From: CAZAZQ01 sp964489705
GTDB taxonomy: Bacteria; Zixibacteria; MSB-5A5; GN15; FEB-12
Direction: 5' to 3'
Length of the DNA: 34,651 nt
Assembly (NCBI GenBank): GCA_964489705.1
Contig: CAZAZQ010000023.1
Span: forward strand, 1 to 34,651
In this document: positions 1 to 8,268 of the stretch, piece by piece
How the letters are laid out: the number at the start of each line of letters is the position of its first letter
How positions within the stretch are numbered: the stretch's first letter is position 1
The notes under the pieces: model-generated
Seen by the model: only the letters and a program-made list of their open reading frames with translations
Told to the model about the DNA's origin: nothing
The model's database searches: none
Position numbers and translations under genes: made by a program

Positions 1-1546
1 CGGGAATGGAGCCGTGGTACTCGTCCGGATTGCCGGTCGGGGTGAGGGTGTCCTGGTACCAGACCGAGGCAATATGGTAGTACAACAACAACGAATCACT
101 TACCAAAGTGGTATCCGACGTAATCGTACACACCACCTCGTAATCGTTCAACGTATCCTTCGTATCCGACAACGGCGTGTGGGTAATCGAAATCCCCGCG
201 CCGTCCATTCCATCGAGGACCAGCGTGCCGGTATTGTCGGGATCAAGCCAGTCTTTCAGACGGCTGGACGCACTGCTGCCGTAATCCCACGACTTGGAAA
301 ATCTGCCATACCAGTCGGGGGTAATACTCGTGCAGGACGCATACCCGCCGTGGAGCTGTCCGATAATGCGATGCTCGGTATTGAAAAGAGGCGAACCGGA
401 CGAACCGGGCTCGGTGGTGCCGTCTTCCCAATTATCTACCCGCCAATGGGAATCCCCGGAGCCGGGGTCACCGAGGTAACTGGTGGAGTCCACAGGGTCG
501 TAGTTGAAGGAAATTTTCTTGATATCCCCGCTGGGATGATGGATAGCGACGGTGGTATCCGACGGAGAGCCGTCAGCCGCCCATCCGGCAAAGTAGACGT
601 TGTAAGAATCGGGCGGTTGCTCGCTTAACAGAAGGAGCCCGAAGTCGGAGTAGGAATTACTCGCCAGAAGGGTCGAGCCGGAAGTCGTCATCCAGGTCGG
701 TCCGTCGATATTATCGCACGTGGGACTTTCATAATTGAACATGAAAACCCAGGTATCGACGTTGGCGTCAAGACAATGATTGGCGGTGAGGAAATACGGC
801 GTCAGGTCTCTCCGAACGTTGTTGACCAGAGCCCCCGAACAGAAACGGAACCCGCCGGAAGTGGTAATCATCGCCACCGAGCGGATTTCGTTTTGCCACG
901 GTTCGCCGATGGGACAGTTGACGTTGTTGTTACAGGCTCCGGACTCGCCGAAATCGAAAACATCTTTGGCAACGTCACGATCGAAGAGGTTTATGTAGGC
1001 GTGGACAATCCGTTGAATACTGATAATCCCCCGTTCTTTCACATCGGGGGGTTCGTAGTACTCAAGAATGCTGACATCACCTTTCACAAGTGAGGTGGCA
1101 AAACGCCCGGTTTCCTTGTTGTTTCGAGCGGTGAACGCGCCGATGATATAATCTTTTTCCTCGTTGTAAATGAAAAACTTGGCGCCTTCCGGAAGCCAGA
1201 ATTTGTCATAGACCAGGTTTATGGAATAGGCGCCGGGGCATTCGATGCGCAACCGCCAGAGCCGCCCACCGTCGGGCAAGGTCTCCCAAAGCCCGGAGTT
1301 TTCCGTGCTGTAGTGAACATCAAAAGGATACCCGAAACGGAAAGGCACCCCTTTCGATTGCTCGATTGAATCCTCGGCTAACAATGCCGCAACATCGACC
1401 GGCGGCATTGTTATAGTTGGGATTTCCCCGCGCAAGGCTTTCGTGAAGCTGATTGGTGTCCCCCCCTCACTCACTTGCGCCACCAGAGAGCCGCTGAGCA
1501 ACAAGGCTCCCACGACGCTCAAAGCAAGAACGTGAAAGAAACGCAT
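1..1546 (-). CDS. Exported lysyl-endopeptidase-like serine protease (C-terminus beyond window edge)
   Basis: I translated the minus strand by hand from ATG at 1546 (GGGAG five bases upstream) and the frame stays open through base 1, so at least 515 codons are present and the 3' end is missing. Residues 1-24 form a signal peptide (MRFF, then a hydrophobic run ending in LVAQ). Next comes a ~200-residue beta-rich pro-region, then a trypsin-fold domain of the Achromobacter lysyl endopeptidase kind. Its triad is visible: His257 in LTANHC, Asp301 in SYSDFGLLLL and Ser383 in TTEPGSSGSPLF. Cysteines near 223, 229, 242, 258 and 282 suggest disulfides and extracellular action. After the protease a WLDPDNTGT segment leads into a Thr/Asp-rich beta domain of the type often appended to secreted peptidases in FCB-type lineages. 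A C-terminal sorting signal may lie outside the window. The protease family is clear; lysine specificity is inferred. Confidence 0.9.
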   Translation of the reverse strand, partial: MRFFHVLALSVVGALLLSGSLVAQVSEGGTPISFTKALRGEIPTITMPPVDVAALLAEDSIEQSKGVPFRFGYPFDVHYSTENSGLWETLPDGGRLWRLRIECPGAYSINLVYDKFWLPEGAKFFIYNEEKDYIIGAFTARNNKETGRFATSLVKGDVSILEYYEPPDVKERGIISIQRIVHAYINLFDRDVAKDVFDFGESGACNNNVNCPIGEPWQNEIRSVAMITTSGGFRFCSGALVNNVRRDLTPYFLTANHCLDANVDTWVFMFNYESPTCDNIDGPTWMTTSGSTLLASNSYSDFGLLLLSEQPPDSYNVYFAGWAADGSPSDTTVAIHHPSGDIKKISFNYDPVDSTSYLGDPGSGDSHWRVDNWEDGTTEPGSSGSPLFNTEHRIIGQLHGGYASCTSITPDWYGRFSKSWDYGSSASSRLKDWLDPDNTGTLVLDGMDGAGISITHTPLSDTKDTLNDYEVVCTITSDTTLVSDSLLLYYHIASVWYQDTLTPTGNPDEYHGSIP

Positions 1547-1995
1547 AAAAACTCCCATAGTTTTGTTGTGTATGTAAATCGTCTTAAAAAGCTTCTCTGC
1601 CACACTTAGGTTGAAAGAAACCGCACTTTTTTTTCAATGAACAGTGACCGCCTCGTAAGGCTTTGAATATCCGTGAGATATCTAATGCAAGTATTAAGGT
1701 TGATTTACCACGGTAGCAGGGCGGTTGCTGTAGGGCTTACCTGTTTTTCCCCTTTTGAGCATTACCTTTCCAGCCGCGACGCCGTCCATGCTTCCGATCT
1801 TCGATTCCTCTCCAGAATTCTCTACATCGCCGGTCTCATGAAAACCTGTTTGTACCTTCTAAAAGCGTTTGAAGCGGTACTAAGCAGTAAAATAACATCA
1901 ACACAAAAAAAGTCAAGAAAGAAAAACCCCGCAACCGGCTCACAGAGCATGGTTAAGAAGTGAGAACACTTTCGTGGAAGCGTTAACAGAGAAGC
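1547..1995. other. Intergenic region without a supported gene
   Basis: These ~450 bases separate the protease start from the end of the restriction endonuclease gene; both genes are on the minus strand. The stretch is AT-rich with A/T homopolymers near 1628-1635 and 1905-1911. A 96-codon plus-strand frame (1673-1963) has no ribosome site, no recognisable domain and a Lys/Ser-rich tail, so I do not call it. The protease promoter should lie near 1570-1700 on the minus strand, but I see no convincing -35/-10 pair. No tRNA-like cloverleaf or strong terminator hairpin was found. Confidence 0.5.
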
Positions 1996-3036
1996 TTACT
2001 CAATTTTAAAATTATTTCTCTCTGCTTCTTTTTGCAACTTCTCTAAAAGTACTTTTTGGTTTTCACTAAGATTGTCGTACAAAAGCTTTTGTTCAGAGGT
2101 GAGTTTGAGAACAGGAATTGGTGTATAGCGTCTCTTTCCCACTTCCACATCCTGCAGATTGGTATACAGAATCATTTTTATCAGCCCATCTTTAATGTCA
2201 TCTTTCGATGGCAAAGCAGCTTTCTTGGAATGTTTCGCCTCAATGAGACGTATGGTATCACCGAAAATTTCTATCTCATCGGCCGTAAAAAAATAGCATC
2301 CCCCTAAGTAGTTCGTGATTGTTATAGTACCTTTTGTCTGCTTTATATATTCTTTGGGTTGGATAGTTATACTTTCTCTGTCGGCTGCTTCTTTAGCTAG
2401 GGCTCGGGAAAGGGTTTTGAATTTTTCCTTTCCTTCTTTCAGTTTATCGACCCTTTTTTGAGCTGATTCCATCGAATGAAACTCAACATCTAACGCCCTG
2501 GCTATCCTGAGGTAGGCCTCAATAGCACGCTGGCCGGTTTCCCCAATTTTTTCAATTTGATCTAAGTTCCAGTGCAGGGGATCCGAATGGTAGGTAAGAA
2601 GCCTATTAAGTTCACCTTTGAGAAAATCAATGTTGAAACGTTGTTTAGTGATTTTGTGTTGATACTTTTCATTTTTTGAAGCCTCATCGTAATAGGCAAT
2701 GATCACATAAATTCCCAATAAGCTCATAAGGGAAACAGTATCCCACTGCAGGAAGTCTCTATCACCGTCTTTTCCTTCATCTTTGAAAACAGGGATAATC
2801 GTAACCTTTTTGCCAGAGAAGGAAAGAGTGTTATAGACTCTCGCATAGGGGTAGGATCGAGTTCTCTTTGCCGAAACCCACCAACTGACGGCGACTTCGT
2901 TGCCATCCTCAATGAGGAGCTTGAAGAAGGCGTTCTTTCTCAAAGCCTTCTCAAGCTCAGAAAATGGGTAGCTCTTGAGTTCCTCGCAAAGAAAAGGGTG
3001 GTAAGAAATACCGGTAATCTTGGCCGTAACGTTCAT
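1996..3036 (-). CDS. Putative type II restriction endonuclease (PD-(D/E)xK type)
   Basis: 346-aa protein encoded immediately after a DNA methylase. Its start codon overlaps the methylase stop (ATGA, 3033-3036), so the two are translationally coupled. I do not recognise the exact family. Residues 248-270 carry a plausible PD-(D/E)xK core: a strand with Asp253 (TADEIEIFGD) followed by LIEAKHS with Glu266 and Lys268. A second conserved-looking acidic block, FKDEGKDGDRDF, lies at 84-95. The protein is Lys/Glu-rich with coiled-coil-like helices near 190-215 and 312-340. No membrane segments or signal peptide are seen. Composition is distinctly more AT-rich than the core genes. The restriction role is inferred mainly from the methylase partner and the EAK motif; another nuclease-type effector paired with the methylase is possible. 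Confidence 0.7.
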   Translation of the reverse strand: MNVTAKITGISYHPFLCEELKSYPFSELEKALRKNAFFKLLIEDGNEVAVSWWVSAKRTRSYPYARVYNTLSFSGKKVTIIPVFKDEGKDGDRDFLQWDTVSLMSLLGIYVIIAYYDEASKNEKYQHKITKQRFNIDFLKGELNRLLTYHSDPLHWNLDQIEKIGETGQRAIEAYLRIARALDVEFHSMESAQKRVDKLKEGKEKFKTLSRALAKEAADRESITIQPKEYIKQTKGTITITNYLGGCYFFTADEIEIFGDTIRLIEAKHSKKAALPSKDDIKDGLIKMILYTNLQDVEVGKRRYTPIPVLKLTSEQKLLYDNLSENQKVLLEKLQKEAERNNFKIE

Positions 3037-3932
3037 GAAGCTTTCGCCGGTGCTTTTTTTCTCGATTTTATGTAGTTGAGACTTACGAACTTGTATTTTC
3101 CCTTTTTTCTCTCGATTATCTCAAGTGAATCTTCGGTGTGAAACAAACTTCCAGAACCGGCGAAACCCGTCTTCTCTTTTATGATTGGTTCGAGATCTCT
3201 GATTATTTCAAATCCGACACTATTTCTTCTCAAACTTCTGGCCACTTTCATCGTCGTTCCGCTTCCCAGAAAAGGGTCAAGGACAGTTTCTCCATAATAG
3301 GAAAAGAGCTTGATAATTCGGTAGGGAAGTTCTTCTGGGAAAGCCGCTATATCTTTTTCCAGGGGAGAGCCCGGAAGTACATTCGTCATCTCCCACAAGG
3401 TCATATACCATTTACTATCCTGAAATTCCCTCGTACTGATTTTCGACTTTTCTCTAACATGTTTGGGAATCGAACGGTAATTGAATTTGCCCTTTTGGAA
3501 AATAATAATGCTTTCAAGAAGATTGTCAGGATAAAAGTACATCGGATATGGGTTTTGGAGTAACACTCCGCTTCGCCTACTGATTCGCAAGTATCCTTCC
3601 GGTTTTTTCCAGACAATCCGGTCACGATACCGAAACCCGGCTTCCAAGAAGATCTTGGTCGCATCCGCCACAATGGGATACTTGTCCCCATTGACCAGCA
3701 TGTCGTCAATGTTCAGTGCTACGATTCTTCCCTTTTGCAGAACACGGTAGGTCTCTTGGGCAACTTTTGTCAACACTCCTAAGTATTGGTCGTAACTTTT
3801 GAAAAGCCCTTGATAATCAAACGGGGCATTGAAATAAGGAGGGGAGGTAACCATCAGGTGAATACTTTCATCTTCAAGTTCTTCCATACTCATGCTGTTA
3901 CCAAAAATGATTCGGTGGTGCGTTTTTTCCAT
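3033..3932 (-). CDS. DNA methyltransferase of a type II restriction-modification system (beta-class, likely N4-cytosine)
   Basis: 299-aa site-specific DNA methyltransferase. The catalytic motif TSPPY sits near the N-terminus (about residues 29-33), and the AdoMet-binding motif DPFLGSGTT lies near residue 219, giving the order expected for beta-group amino-methyltransferases. SPPY is more typical of N4-cytosine than of N6-adenine enzymes, but this alone does not fix the base. A FEIIRDL segment after motif I fits motif II. The gene precedes and overlaps the putative endonuclease, an arrangement that lets modification begin before restriction. No controller (C) protein was found. The upstream 262 bp to the next gene is AT-rich; a TATAAC lies about 30 bp upstream of the start but has no clear -35. 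The AT-rich composition suggests horizontal acquisition. Confidence 0.93.
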   Translation of the reverse strand: MEKTHHRIIFGNSMSMEELEDESIHLMVTSPPYFNAPFDYQGLFKSYDQYLGVLTKVAQETYRVLQKGRIVALNIDDMLVNGDKYPIVADATKIFLEAGFRYRDRIVWKKPEGYLRISRRSGVLLQNPYPMYFYPDNLLESIIIFQKGKFNYRSIPKHVREKSKISTREFQDSKWYMTLWEMTNVLPGSPLEKDIAAFPEELPYRIIKLFSYYGETVLDPFLGSGTTMKVARSLRRNSVGFEIIRDLEPIIKEKTGFAGSGSLFHTEDSLEIIERKKGKYKFVSLNYIKSRKKAPAKAS

Positions 3933-4194
3933 TTGGATTTAGTACCCTTTAACTCAGTGTTATATGACAGGAAAAATATACACTCATTGAGATCCGTATT
4001 CCAAGCAAAAAATCTTACTCCTCACTTCTGGCAACCGTTTACCGTTAAAAAAGAAAATAGCGTTGGCTTATATCTTTTCTTGCGCAACATCACGAGTTAT
4101 TCTACGTTTATCACAAAAAAGCTGCTGCTAACAAGTTTTTTGTTTTGCAGGAGAGCATAGACAGCAGTAGCCAATCGTACAAATCGGTGGAGCG

Positions 4195-4644
4195 ATGCTT
4201 GAGTCGAAAGAGAACCTGAACCTCCTCGGAGCAATCGTCGCCAACTTGAATAATATCATCCTGACGGCGATTTTCTTGGCAAGAATCACCAAATACCCAA
4301 AAGCGGAATTCTGGCTCGGAGCACTGTTCATCTCGACTATAATCCCTCTGGGGTATCTCTTCGTCAAAGCTTTTGCGATGAACCGCCCGTTCTTATACTT
4401 CCTTCAGCTCGCCTTGATGATCGCTTTCATTCTGATGGAGTTACTGTTGGACTACATCTTGAAAATCGATTTCCGCCAGAATCGGAGTCTCGTCATTCCG
4501 TATTTGACGTTGTTCTACGCGTCCTTCGGCGGCATGATCGGGGTCGCCAGCCAAAACGGGAAGCTTTGGGCGCCCGTCACCGGTGTGACTTTCCTTGCCA
4601 TGGTTGCCCTGAGCTTGTTCATGCACATTAAAACCGGCAGCTAA
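4195..4644 (+). CDS. Small integral membrane protein of unknown function
   Basis: 149-aa protein with four predicted membrane helices, roughly at residues 9-29, 40-62, 67-90 and 100-142 (the last region may hold two). I recognise no catalytic motif. The start ATG at 4195 follows GGTGGAG closely, with very short spacing. It lies downstream of and divergent from the methylase, and 160 bp upstream of cstA on the same strand. Base composition matches the core genome better than the restriction module does. It could be an accessory of the CstA transporter or an unrelated neighbour; the sequence does not decide. Confidence 0.72.
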   Translation: MLESKENLNLLGAIVANLNNIILTAIFLARITKYPKAEFWLGALFISTIIPLGYLFVKAFAMNRPFLYFLQLALMIAFILMELLLDYILKIDFRQNRSLVIPYLTLFYASFGGMIGVASQNGKLWAPVTGVTFLAMVALSLFMHIKTGS

Positions 4645-4804
4645 AATATCGGCGACTTCTCACTCAAGGCAGGCCGTCTCATCACAACGGGACGGGAATT
4701 TACCTTTCCTCTCTTGCGTAATGTCTTAATAATTATTTACTTATCAATGGTATTGCTTGATCGAAGGCGTTGGAAAACGGCAACTAACGAATGAGAAGGC
4801 TGGT

Positions 4805-6550
4805 ATGAATGTCCTTGTCTACTTTCTAACGGCGGTCGGGTGCTATATTCTCGCATACCGGTTCTACGCTCGTTTTATCGCCCGCTCCATCGGTGAAAAA
4901 GCCGAACGTCCCACCCCAGCAGTCGAGATTAACGACGGCAAAGATTTCGTCCCCACCCGTCCCTCGGTACTGTTTGCTCACCATTACTCGACGATTGCCG
5001 GCGCCGGTCCCATTGTCGGACCCGCTCTGGGAATCTTGTACGGGGTCGGTCCGGCGTGGTTATGGGTAGTGCTTGGGGCTATCTTTTTCGGCGCTGTGCA
5101 CGACTTCGTGGCGCTTTTTGCCTCCATTCGCGAGCGGGGCAGCTCGATGGCGGAGATTGCCCGCAAGGCGCTGGGCCCGACGGGCTTTCTGCTGTTCATC
5201 GTCTTTACCATCATTATGATTGTTCTGGTGACGTCCGCTTTTCTTTCTCTTACCGCCGTTTCGCTTACCTCCCTTTGGCCTCTCGAGAAGCTGGGGCTCT
5301 CGCCCGAACAAACCCTGCTGCGAACCAAGCTCATCGACGGGCAACCGTACGGTGTCGTCGGCGGCATCGCTTCCACGTCGGTGATTGTCATCACGGTTCT
5401 GGCGCCGCTGTTGGGATTCCTCGTCACGCGGAAACATATTAAAACCTGGTTAGCGTATCTCATTGCTTTCGCCGTGGGGGCGTTCTCCATTTACTTCGGC
5501 TTTCATCATCCGGTTTCCCTTTCGCCGTCGTTATGGATGGTTCTCATCGCCGTCTATACTTTCTTTGCCTGCGGCTTGCCGGTTTGGATTATCCTTCAGC
5601 CGCGGGATTTTGTGAACGTCCAGATTCTTTATTTCGGCTTGCTTGCTATGGCAACCGGGGTGACGATAGCAGGGTTTCACGGCTTGACCGTCAACGCCCC
5701 GCTGACCAACATTGCTGTCGGAACCGCCAAGATGGGTCCGGTGTGGCCCTTTCTGTTTATCACGATTGCCTGCGGCGCCATCTCCGGCTTTCATGCCCTG
5801 GTATCGGGCGGCACTTCATCGAAGCAGTTGGCGAAAGAAACGCAGGCGAAAGCCGTCGGCTACGGCGGGATGCTTCTGGAGAGTGTCTTGGCGGTGTTGG
5901 TGATTATCACGATCGGCTCGTCATTGAAGTTCAGTGAATACATGGCAATTACCTGGCCTGAGGCAGGCAACGGCAACCCTATCTTGGCGTTTGCTCTTTC
6001 GATGGGACGGCTGCTGAACAATTCGGTGGGCATTCCGGTGGCGGTGGCGACGGTTTTCGGTATTCTCACCGTGGAAGGCTTCTTGATCACGACCCTTGAC
6101 TCCGCCGTCCGCCTGAATCGCTACCTCTTCGAAGAATTGTGGAAAGTGGTGTTCTCGACGCCGCCGAAAATCATGATGAAGTTCTGGTTCAACTCGGGAC
6201 TGTCGGTAATTCTGATGCTGCTGATAGCCAAAACCAACGGCTACAAACTCATCTGGCCCCTCTTCGGCTCCACCAACCAGCTTCTGGCGGCTCTCACGCT
6301 TATCGCCGTCAGTGCGTGGCTCCATCGGGCGGGGAAGAGGAACTGGTTTACGTTGGTTCCTGCCGTGGTGATGATTGCAACGACGGTGGTGGCGCTGGGG
6401 TATTCGTTGTTCGTCAAGTACCTGCCGAACCATAACACCCTGCTTGCCGTCACGGACATTATTCTGCTGGCGCTGGCGTTAGGGGTGCTGGCGCTGTCGA
6501 TTTCCAAGCTGTTCTCTTCGCGAAAGGCTACTGTCACCGCCGGCCACTGA
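4805..6550 (+). CDS. cstA: Carbon starvation protein CstA, peptide/pyruvate-type transporter
   Basis: 581-aa polytopic inner-membrane protein of the CstA family, which imports peptides or pyruvate under carbon limitation. I chose ATG at 4805 because the product then begins MNVLVYFLTAVGCYILAYR, the family's usual first helix, with GAGAAGG upstream; an in-frame TTG at 4757 would add an odd polar extension. The family hallmark segment is present near residues 43-80 (PTRPSVLFAHHYSTIAGAGP, then GPALGILYG), followed by HDFVALFASIRERG. Many membrane helices follow, including the LVSGGTSSKQLAKE region and SVAVATVFGI-like helices. The C-terminus is the short form (about 580 residues rather than the ~700 of E. 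coli CstA). A strong terminator follows, so it is probably the last gene of its transcript. Confidence 0.95.
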   Translation: MNVLVYFLTAVGCYILAYRFYARFIARSIGEKAERPTPAVEINDGKDFVPTRPSVLFAHHYSTIAGAGPIVGPALGILYGVGPAWLWVVLGAIFFGAVHDFVALFASIRERGSSMAEIARKALGPTGFLLFIVFTIIMIVLVTSAFLSLTAVSLTSLWPLEKLGLSPEQTLLRTKLIDGQPYGVVGGIASTSVIVITVLAPLLGFLVTRKHIKTWLAYLIAFAVGAFSIYFGFHHPVSLSPSLWMVLIAVYTFFACGLPVWIILQPRDFVNVQILYFGLLAMATGVTIAGFHGLTVNAPLTNIAVGTAKMGPVWPFLFITIACGAISGFHALVSGGTSSKQLAKETQAKAVGYGGMLLESVLAVLVIITIGSSLKFSEYMAITWPEAGNGNPILAFALSMGRLLNNSVGIPVAVATVFGILTVEGFLITTLDSAVRLNRYLFEELWKVVFSTPPKIMMKFWFNSGLSVILMLLIAKTNGYKLIWPLFGSTNQLLAALTLIAVSAWLHRAGKRNWFTLVPAVVMIATTVVALGYSLFVKYLPNHNTLLAVTDIILLALALGVLALSISKLFSSRKATVTAGH

Positions 6551-6565
6551 GTTTTGGTAGGGCAC

Positions 6566-6601
6566 GGTTTGGCACAGACCTGTCGCTTCCTTGCTCTACA
6601 A
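6566..6601 (+). repeat. Left copy of an imperfect ~37-bp direct repeat
   Basis: Starts GGTTTGGCACAGACC and ends GCTCTACAA, 15 bases after the cstA stop. It matches the copy at 7422-7458 in the same orientation, with about five substitutions and one inserted base. The two copies bracket the AT-rich gene at 6677-7288. GC-rich with a partial internal symmetry (CTGGNACAGRCC), it looks like a copy of a dispersed intergenic repeat. Confidence 0.6.
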
Positions 6602-6616
6602 AGTTAAAACGTGTAG

Positions 6617-6645
6617 GGAAGATCCGGAACGGATCTGCCTTTTTT
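6617..6645 (+). terminator. Intrinsic terminator downstream of cstA
   Basis: AGATCCG (6620-6626), loop GAA, CGGATCT (6630-6636) form a perfect 7-bp stem. An outer GG/CC pair extends it across one A-G mismatch, and six T follow at 6640-6645. It lies about 70 bp past the cstA stop on its strand. The T tract is on the plus strand, so it would not terminate the convergent gene at 6677-7288. Confidence 0.75.
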
Positions 6646-6676
6646 CGCTGTCAAGAATGAAGGTTAAGAGTACATT

Positions 6677-7288
6677 TCATATCCATCCTTGCGTATATTT
6701 TGAGTAATTGTACTCATCTATCAACTTTATCACTGACTTTTGTGACTTATCTGTATAATCTTTCACTTCTTGCGTCATACCTCTTATGATTTTACAGAAT
6801 GCAATATACTTATCTGCAGGAGCGTTATCGTAATAACAACCATAGGCTCTTGCTATTTTGTCATCCCAAAGAGGAAAAAAATTAGGTGCCAAAAGGTGCA
6901 ATGCCTTAGCAACCGCCACAGGACTCTTTCTTCCTTTCACATTGCCAGAATCTATTTGTAAAGCATTTAGAAAATCATCGAATAAAGCTTTTATTTCATT
7001 TTCATCATGACTTGATAGACTAAGTATTTCTCTTTTTCTGAAACTTTCTAACCTTTGAAGGTTCTCGGCGATACCCTTTTCAAGTCTATCAAAATCAAAA
7101 ATCCCATACCTATAAAAAGCCTGATTCCATGTCAATAATAGCACCCCCAAAGCATCAGCCATATCAGAAGTCTTACCCCAAAAATGAGATACCAAAAATG
7201 TTGCCACTTTATACATGGCATCACGCTTTTCATGTTTTTCAAATTCCTCTACTCCTTTGCAAAACTCCGTTTTGTCAGGTATCCCCAT
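6677..7288 (-). CDS. Unrecognised AT-rich gene with HLLAP/FPLWD motif
   Basis: 203-aa soluble protein if started at ATG 7288, which has GGAG nine bases upstream; the in-frame ATG at 7297 directly abuts that GGAG and is less likely. The N-terminal half is helical and charged. The C-terminal half carries GRKSPVAVAKALHLLAPNFF followed by PLWDDKIARAYG (about residues 123-154). This motif resembles uncharacterised proteins thought to have a helix-hairpin-helix DNA-glycosylase-like fold, but that is a recollection rather than a demonstrated match. No signal peptide, membrane segment or known catalytic motif is seen. Base composition is much more AT-rich than cstA and yggS on either side, and imperfect direct repeats flank it. 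It is probably horizontally acquired; a defence or DNA-repair role is possible but unproven. Confidence 0.72.
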   Translation of the reverse strand: MGIPDKTEFCKGVEEFEKHEKRDAMYKVATFLVSHFWGKTSDMADALGVLLLTWNQAFYRYGIFDFDRLEKGIAENLQRLESFRKREILSLSSHDENEIKALFDDFLNALQIDSGNVKGRKSPVAVAKALHLLAPNFFPLWDDKIARAYGCYYDNAPADKYIAFCKIIRGMTQEVKDYTDKSQKSVIKLIDEYNYSKYTQGWI

Positions 7289-7408
7289 AACAATCATCTC
7301 CTTTCAGCGATACAGCGCCTTTCTCAGTCAACGTCTTGAACTTCTACCTACCTATAGTAGACAAAAAAACCTCCAAAAGGTAACGGTAACCATAATTTTT
7401 TTATTTAA

Positions 7409-7543
7409 GGTTTCGTAAGCCGGTCTGGTACAGGCCTGCCGCTTTCCCTGCTCTACAAGTGGTACCCGCCGCATACCCGCAAAATCGTGCAGATTTTTCT
7501 TGATTCCGAGGGCGGTATGAGTATTTATTTAACGGACAAATGA
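7409..7543 (+). pseudogene. Open reading-frame remnant overlapping the yggS start
   Basis: A frame opens after the TAA at 7406-7408, reads through the whole right-hand repeat and ends at TGA 7541-7543, overlapping the yggS ATG as ATGA. The last ~20 codons (RKIVQIFLDSEGGMSIYLTDK, less its first residue) look like a genuine protein C-terminus. No start or upstream portion of such a gene remains. The simplest reading is the 3' stub of a gene once coupled to yggS, cut off by the repeat or the AT-rich insertion. The final eight codons from ATG 7517 could instead act as a short upstream ORF that feeds ribosomes to yggS. I do not recognise the family. Confidence 0.35.
7422..7458 (+). repeat. Right copy of the imperfect ~37-bp direct repeat
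   Basis: Starts GGTCTGGTACAGGCC and ends GCTCTACAA; about 31 of 36 aligned positions match the copy at 6566-6601, with one extra T here. Same orientation as the left copy. The junction with the AT-rich DNA to its left is abrupt: A/T-rich sequence ends near 7410. Confidence 0.6.
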
Positions 7544-8232
7544 AAGACGCCATATCTCACAATCTTATGGAGCTGCGAGGGCGTATCGCCGAAGCGTGCG
7601 AAGAGTACGAGCGCGACGCCGACGATATAACGATTGTTGCCGTAACCAAAAACCACTCCGCCGCCGTCATAAAAACCGCCGTGGCGGCAGGGATTCATGA
7701 CATCGGAGAAAGCAGAGTCCAGGAAGCGGAGCCAAAAATCAAAGAAGTCGGCGGCATCGCCCGCTTCCACATGATAGGGCATCTCCAAACCAACAAAGTC
7801 AAAAAAGCCGTCCAGCTTTTCGATGTCATTCAGTCGGTCGACTCGTTCAAGCTGGCGTGGGAAATCGACCGCCAAGCGGGGCAAATCGGGCGCACTATCG
7901 AGTGCCTCATCGAAGTCAACACTTCCGGCGAGAGCCAAAAATTCGGCGTCGCTCCCGAAGAATGTCTGGATTTGGTGCGCAAAGTCCACGCCCTAGACAA
8001 CATCAAGCTCATCGGCTTAATGACCATCGGACCGCTCACCGATGACGAAGAGGCTATCCGACGGTCTTTCCGCAAATGCCGGGAGCTCTTCCTCCAAGCC
8101 AAAGAAATCACCGACGACGAGTTCGACACCCTCTCGATGGGAATGTCGGACGACTTCCCCCTCGCCATTGCCGAAGGCGCTACGATGGTGCGCATCGGAA
8201 CGGCACTTTTCGGTCCCCGCCCGGCGCCATGA
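7540..8232 (+). CDS. yggS: YggS/PLPBP family pyridoxal-phosphate homeostasis protein
   Basis: 230-aa cytosolic protein of the single-domain TIM-barrel PLP-binding family (YggS, PROSC). PLP would attach to Lys37 in ITIVAVTKNH. Other family signatures are GESRVQEAEPK, HMIGHLQTNKVK, IEVNTSGESQKFG, LIGLMTIGP and LSMGMSDDFPLAI near the C-terminus, ending at MVRIGTALFGPR. Length is normal for the family. No strong SD precedes ATG 7540, but an upstream reading frame ends over it (ATGA), so initiation may depend on coupling. It converges on the ABC ATPase gene with a 36-bp gap that shows no obvious terminator. Confidence 0.96.
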   Translation: MKDAISHNLMELRGRIAEACEEYERDADDITIVAVTKNHSAAVIKTAVAAGIHDIGESRVQEAEPKIKEVGGIARFHMIGHLQTNKVKKAVQLFDVIQSVDSFKLAWEIDRQAGQIGRTIECLIEVNTSGESQKFGVAPEECLDLVRKVHALDNIKLIGLMTIGPLTDDEEAIRRSFRKCRELFLQAKEITDDEFDTLSMGMSDDFPLAIAEGATMVRIGTALFGPRPAP

Positions 8233-8268
8233 CCGGGTAGGCTTTCCTTTGACTTTCCCTCAAATTGT

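Noticed and set aside
1673..1963. 96-codon plus-strand frame in the protease/endonuclease spacer
   Set aside because: No ribosome site, no recognisable domain, and mixed basic/hydrophobic composition typical of chance AT-rich frames.
3786..4160. 124-codon plus-strand frame opposite the methylase start
   Set aside because: It is mostly antisense to the methylase and its promoter region, without a ribosome site or domain.
6571..6590. Sigma-54-like TGGCAC element in the left repeat
   Set aside because: The required -12 element does not follow at the right distance, and it points toward the terminator rather than a gene.
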